Source of the DNA: Loxodes magnus | Taxonomy: Eukaryota > Ciliophora > Karyorelictea > Loxodida > Loxodidae | Length of the DNA stretch: 64,000 nt | Reading direction: 5' to 3' | Assembly: GCA_946699065.1 (NCBI GenBank) | Contig: CAMPDV010001603.1 | Coordinates: 1-64,000 of the forward strand | Part shown: positions 59,384 through 64,000 of the stretch, piece by piece | Numbering within the stretch: the first letter of the stretch is position 1 | Layout: each line of letters opens with the position of its first letter | The notes under the pieces: model-generated | What the model was told of the DNA's origin: nothing | Database searches by the model: none | The model's input: the letters and a program-made list of their open reading frames with translations, nothing else | Made by a program: the position numbers and the translations under genes

Positions 59384-59938
59384 ATGGAATAATCTATTCG
59401 CCTTTCCAAAAACCAAATTAAGAACGCAAAAAGGAAAGCTGCGAAACTAATGCAGAAACAATAACAAGAAGAAGATAAATCAAGTTCCTCATCTGAAGGA
59501 AAAGTTATAATTGGAACAATAGAGACGAATCCAGTAAAAGTACAAAAATAATCAGAAATCTAAATATAAATTGACTAAATGAAAACAATAATACAAAATT
59601 ATTAGGAAACAATTTACAATCAAGGGGAAAAAATAAGAGAACTAATGAATACTATCGAAGATTAAAACAACGAGCTACTAATAATAAGACGACAATTGAT
59701 TTAAAATAATTTAGTCACGGAATAGTAACTATATGAATAATCTCAATCGAATTTTAAGCAAGAACAAAATATGATTATTGAAAAAGTTTCTACATAAACA
59801 AACATCCAAGAAAAATAGAATGACGAAAAGATTAATATAGAATTACTCCAAAGAATCGATTAACTTGAAAAAAAAGTATTTCTGAAGAGATTCAAGAAAA
59901 GACCAATCAAAAATTGCTATTATTGCAAATCAAAGTGA
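59384..59938 (+). CDS. Zinc-knuckle protein of copy 3 (184 aa)
   Basis: ATG 59384 to TGA 59936-59938, uninterrupted with TAA/TAG as Gln. The order of parts equals copy 4: basic N-terminus MEQSIRLSKNQIKNAKRKAA; acidic patch EEDKSSSSEGKVIIGTIE; coils IDQMKTIIQNYQETIYNQGE, IRELMNTIEDQNNELLIIRR and LYEQSQSNFKQEQNMIIEKV; basic FLKRFKKRPIKN; CYYCKSK before the TGA. After the TGA the frame continues HLLQNCDQWRQIQMKEQQRT, completing a C-x2-C-x4-H-x4-C knuckle. If TGA is a stop, the protein ends inside the knuckle. If TGA is read or was recently a sense codon, the knuckle is whole. It would act as an RNA-binding, self-associating factor of the element's RNA particle (inference). It is the best candidate, with copy 4, for a recently active source. 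Confidence 0.7.
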
Positions 59939-60081
59939 CACCTATTACAAAATTGCGATCAGTGGAGATAAATTTAGATGAAAGAACAACAAAGAACGTT
60001 AAGAATGCTTAGCAGACTCTGAATCACCGAAACGGGAATTTACAAGAAGAAGATATTCTTATAAAAGACAGAAGATTCTCA

Positions 60082-60163
60082 GTGGTTCCATCCACAAAAA
60101 AAAATGGCGTGGTATCCATCCACGCTAAAAAAATGGTAGCAAAAACCTGGTTGAAAATCCAGG
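60082..60163 (+). other. Three tandem short stems at the 3' end of copy 3
   Basis: GTGG..CCAC (60082-60095), GCGTGG..CCACGC (60107-60125) and CCTGG..CCAGG (60146-60163), separated by A-runs. Counterparts exist in copies 1, 2 and 4, and the third stem in copy 6. The same bases, read in the ORF frame, give a Trp/Pro/Lys repeat (MAWYPSTLKKWQQKPG). The symmetry could therefore reflect TGG and CCA codons rather than RNA structure. Confidence 0.5.
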
Positions 60164-60220
60164 GAATGCTAAACTTTAATTACTTTTAGTTTACTATATA
60201 TATATATATAATTTTTTAAG

Positions 60221-60370
60221 TTATAAGGATTACTAAGTACAGAAGAGTAAATTAAAAATATATTAATAAACAGTTTGTTGATAGTGCTGCAGATAAATAT
60301 TTTAAGTAGACAAAGATAGCTACATTTATTTTATTACTCATATTAGAAAAAAGATAAAATTAAAATATGA
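60221..60370 (+). repeat. Repeat R1 right part, flank of copy 3
   Basis: Partner of 50170-50290; continues the sequence interrupted by the element. Confidence 0.5.
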
Positions 60371-62575
60371 AATAATTTGATTCTATTAAGATAGAATAGT
60401 TATAGATATATAGATTAGAAAATTTTTACTTCTATCCTATTTTCGTTGAGATTAAACTAAAATATTTCTAAAAATATCTAAATAAATAAATAAAAAAAAA
60501 AGAATAAATTAAGTAAATAAAATTCTTCAAGCTATTGCAAATTATATTTACAGTTGTAATTTCTAAAAAATATATTATAGAAACTATAAAATAATAAAGA
60601 TGACAATGATAATTATAAAAATTGATTTGATGATTTTTAGTTTATAGCTTCGAAAAAGTTTAAAGAAAAATTAAGGCAGCTATAAGGAGTATTTATAGAT
60701 AAATAGGATCAGTGATTCAATCGCAAAAACTGGCTCTATTTTTTATTAAAGACTAAAACTTCTATCAGTCTTAATTTTTTATATTTTAATTTACTAAAGT
60801 TTATTCATTTAAATTAGTATAATGACTTGATAAATAATAAATGCTATTGTTTCGAAAAGTTTTGAATAAGGAAATAAAAGTTTTGAATAAGGAAATAAAA
60901 ATTTGTTATAAGTAAAGTAAAATAAAAAACGTTAATTATTTCTATTTAAATACATTTTATTAATTTTTAGTATATTTTTATCTTTATTTTATTATTATTT
61001 TTTAAATAGAAATAATTTTTTCCAATTAGATTAAAATTAAAAAAATAGAATCTTTGATAGCATATTTAAAATATATTAGTTATACTTAACGGAAAACTAA
61101 ATTAAATACTTTAATTTCTTTAAATTTATAAGTTTATTAATTACTAAATTAAGAAAAATATAAATATCTAAGCTGTTAATTATAACTGATTTAATACAAA
61201 TATTTAATATTAAATCTTTTTAATTAAATTTCTGAAACCTCTTTCGTGTTTTATTGAAAGATAGAGGATTAGAGTCAATGTCCATAGAAACAATTGAAGC
61301 AATAAAAATTAGATTATTTATTTAATTATTAAGTTTAACTAATTAAGTAATAAGTAAGATTATCTTATGTTAGATCTATATTTTCTACAAAATATTTAAA
61401 CTTTCAGCTATATTTTTTGATTCTCAGATTACATTCTATGAAGCTAGTTTAAAATAGCTTAATTTTATTTTTATGATATTATTAATGCATCTTTACTTAT
61501 ACATCCCATTTTATTTCTATAAATATTTTAAATAATTTAATTTAATAATCATCATTTATGAAAAATTTACCTCCTAGTTTGTTATATTTCTGTTTCTTAA
61601 AATATTCGATAAAAACTCATTGAATATTATTTATTTATACAGACTCCAACTTATGATTTATATAAATATGAAAACTAAGCTTTTTATTAATAAATGCTGA
61701 TTATTTTATAATTATCTTTTTCCATACTATTAGTTAATATACTATTGCCATTAGAAAATAAAGAGTAACTAGAAATAAATTCTTAAAGACTTATTTAAAG
61801 GAAATTATTTAAATAAACAGTATCTTAGAATTTAAATTATCCTCATGTAGTTACTTAAGTGTTCTTGATATTTAATAGTTTCTTTTAAACTAAGTCAATG
61901 AATCATTAAATTAATTTTATATCTAGCATTTAAGATCTAAACAACGGATTAATTCTTTATTTATTCTTTTAACTTATAAAATTAATTTATTTTTAAATAT
62001 ATTTTAAAAAAGAAGCTAAAGCTTAAATGGAAAAAGTTTTAAGGAAAATATATAAAAAATGCAACTACAATAGATTTACGAAGGCATTAAGAAATGTTAT
62101 AATTCAAAAATTTTGTATTTTTACTAAATCTTGTAGTTCTAAAATTTGCTTATAAGACCTGCTATTTAGATTTTAAGATTGCTATACTGAACTTTTACTT
62201 TCTGTCTATATGTTTTTTATTTTATTCTTATATCCTAAATAAAATATAGTTCTTTTAGAGTACGTTAGAGAATTAGAAATAATCTGAATTATAGTATTCT
62301 TTTGATTAAAATAAATGAATTTATAAATAATTAAAAGTAAATACTCATTAATGAGAATAAAGGGTAATATTTTATTAGCAAATTAACTCAATTTAGATTA
62401 GTCCCTAAATTATTAAGTCAGAATTAAATTATATAGTTTAAAAAATGGTTGAAATTTATGTCTTCTACTCGTTAAAAGTATTTAGATTAAAATCTATTTC
62501 TTCTTTATTGCTTTAAAGCTATTTGAAATTCTAGTAAATATTAATTCTTTTAAATTTTTAGTTTAACTCTACTAA
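60371..62575. other. AT-rich stretch with one small tandem repeat
   Basis: No gene recognised. A 21-base unit beginning AGTTTTGAATAAGG occurs twice in tandem at 60858-60878 and 60879-60899. Confidence 0.4.
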
Positions 62576-64000
62576 TCACTATGTATTAATTTTACATCTA
62601 CTTACTTTTAAGCATCTTAAATTGTTCCAAATTTCATATTAAATTCCAAATTCATCACTGAGAGGAAATGCTTCTTATGTTATTTTTTTATTTAAACTTA
62701 AATCTAAGTATTCTAAATATTTACAGTTCTTTACTATTTGAGATACTTCTTCATTCTCTAAATTGCAAGTAATTATTTATATATTTTTCAAAGTAGGCAC
62801 TTTCCCTATTTTACTATTTCAATTTTAATGGCAAAAGCTACAACAATATAAATAAATACTTTAGAGTTACTAGCATTGAGTGCTTAATATTTCAAAAGTG
62901 TTATTCTATAATCCTTTGATTCTAGTAAAGTTAATTTCTTTTAGTTTCTTGCAATTTTGGAATATAAAATTAATAGTTTCTATTTATAGTTATTAAACAT
63001 TATAAAGATGTAAACGTTCTAGATTCTAATTATAAACCCCTATTTAATGAAAAGTTTCATTTTTTATTCCCTTTAATTTTTACAGTTAAATCTTTTTTAA
63101 ATTAGGAGAGTTTATTAGGATAAATTGTAAAATTTCATCGCTAAGTTATTTACATTTTTCGATTTGAACATCTTCAAGTTATAGCAGTTTTTTATTTGAA
63201 GGCTTTTCGTTTTACTCTGGTGCTTAATTTATTTAAGTAATGCTGATTCACTAAGCATTTTAATCATCTTCCAATCTGATGTTTGTTAATTTAAATGATT
63301 TTAAGAAGGGAGAGTTATTTACCAATAGTTTGATGATTTATATACTTATTTTTTAAAGTCCTTCTAATTAAATATTCTCTAAATTAAAGTACCTCTTAAA
63401 TTAAAGGCTAATATTATTCAAAGCTAACTGTTCTTAATTTTATATCTACTTATTCTCATTGCTACTTCGTTAACATGTACTTATCTAAATAGTGAGATTC
63501 TTCATATTATGAGCATTATGAAGTAAAAGGATAATTCATTGAAAGTTTTTTTATTTAATTTAATTGATATGAACACTTTATAAACTATTATGTCTTTAAG
63601 CTAAGAATTTTTAATTTTCTAAGCATCTAGCATCAAAAAAATTAATTCTTAAATCTTAAAGTTATAAATCCTTTATTTTCTATAAACTATTACTTTACTT
63701 TTCTCATAGGAATACCATATACATTTTCCTCAGATTAGGACAATACTCAATAAACTCATCAAAATTCTAATTTCCATTTATTTTTATTTCTTATAAATTA
63801 TTTCCTTTTTTCTATAGAAACTAATTAACTTTCTTATGTTATACTTAATTACTCTCTATTTTAATTATTTTTAAGTTCAAGTTTTAACAAAAATCTAGTA
63901 AAAATTACCCTGTTAATTTGGATGAATAAATATCAATAGATTCTAAATTTAGTAATTATTACAAAAAACGCAATTATTTGTCTTTTATATTAGAGTCTTA
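62576..64000 (-). pseudogene. Leucine-rich-repeat protein, copy D, cut by the window end
   Basis: The best preserved copy. From the right edge it reads NLESIDIYSSKLTGQFLLDF, CQNLNLKIIKIESN and FIEYCPNLRKMYMVFL. Further down come NCKKLKEINFTRIKGLQNNT, a TGA in frame, VPTLKNIQIITCNLENEEVS, QIVKNCKYLEYLDLSLNKKI, and LRCLKVSRCKINTQ with TGA at 62578-62576. The repeated NC-K-LEYLDLS-N-I pattern is classic Cys-containing (AMN1-like) leucine-rich repeat, a protein-binding solenoid. The tail differs from the basic tails of copies A-C. An in-frame TGA and a frame change near 63700 argue for a pseudogene, though fewer defects are visible than in A-C. Confidence 0.6.

Larger units (their letters stand above)
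59372..60206 (+). mobile_element. Zinc-knuckle retroelement, copy 3, with 14-bp target-site duplication
   Basis: Exact direct repeats TATAATTTTTTAAG at 59358-59371 and 60207-60220 flank an 835-bp unit. It has a 12-base A-rich leader, ORF 59384-59938, a downstream region with three short stems and a (TA)n tail. A related stretch without the element is at 50100-50290. Together with copy 4 it forms an inverted pair about 3.2 kb apart. Polymerase genes are absent, so movement must have depended on enzymes supplied in trans. Confidence 0.85.

Noticed and set aside
1-64000. UGA read as Trp throughout (all three stops reassigned)
   Set aside because: Gly codons have also become TGA, frames are broken by indels too, and several frames end at shared or plausible TGA stops; decay explains the pattern better.
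1-64000. tRNA genes, rRNA genes, CRISPR arrays, bacterial-type operons
   Set aside because: No cloverleaf with matching A and B boxes, no rRNA core motif, no regular direct repeats with spacers and no ribosome binding sites were seen; isolated GTTCGA-like words lack the rest of a tRNA.

Overview
The window reads as germline (micronuclear-type) DNA of a ciliate that uses the UAA/UAG = Gln code, most likely Tetrahymena or a close relative. The evidence is as follows. The DNA is extremely AT-rich. No standard-code frame reaches much over 100 codons. Recognisable proteins (leucine-rich repeats, WD40 repeats, reverse transcriptase, zinc knuckles) appear only when TAA and TAG are read as Gln. Between repeated copies of one protein, TAA, TAG and CAA replace each other at the same residue. 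The species, and whether this DNA is removed from the somatic nucleus, are inferences. Almost everything recognisable is repetitive and most of it is broken, as expected of germline-limited DNA.

Layout. 1-303: 3' end of a retroelement. 3640-5900, 12885-15130, 20690-23010 and 62576-64000 (all minus strand): four diverged copies of a leucine-rich-repeat gene. 6285-9322: broken coding islands ending in the acidic C-terminal tail of a LINE. 9723-10557, 17669-18513 and 59372-60206 (plus) and 11774-12730, 54175-55013 and 55287-56119 (minus), with a further decayed relic at 48892-49646: a family of about 0.84-0.96 kb elements. Each carries one ORF for a coiled-coil protein with a CCHC zinc knuckle and no polymerase. 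Five copies are flanked by exact 12-14 bp target-site duplications. 11255-11690, 24700-25031 and 30075-30130: a SINE-like family with a conserved terminal hairpin. 39600-39914: a second, GC-rich, hairpin-rich SINE-like element, also with an exact 14 bp duplication. 15361-16110 (minus): a strikingly GC-richer coding island of unknown identity. 27152-28090: a decayed WD40 gene. 33380-36526: a decayed APE-type LINE with endonuclease, reverse transcriptase and Cys/His C-terminus. 40766-42019, 44690-45440 and 52690-53130 (minus): further LINE pieces. 45.6-50.3 kb and 56.4-60.4 kb share dispersed stretches that look like an old segmental duplication. One zinc-knuckle element is present in one arm and absent from the other.

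How it fits together. The LINEs probably supplied the enzymes. The polymerase-less zinc-knuckle elements and the SINE-like elements look like their passengers: they share the duplication length, and some share 3'-terminal sequence and a short-repeat tail. The codon-level pattern in the zinc-knuckle ORF (many silent changes, conserved protein) suggests that this protein was under selection while the family spread. I found no tRNA or rRNA gene, no CRISPR array, no telomeric repeat and no full chromosome breakage sequence.
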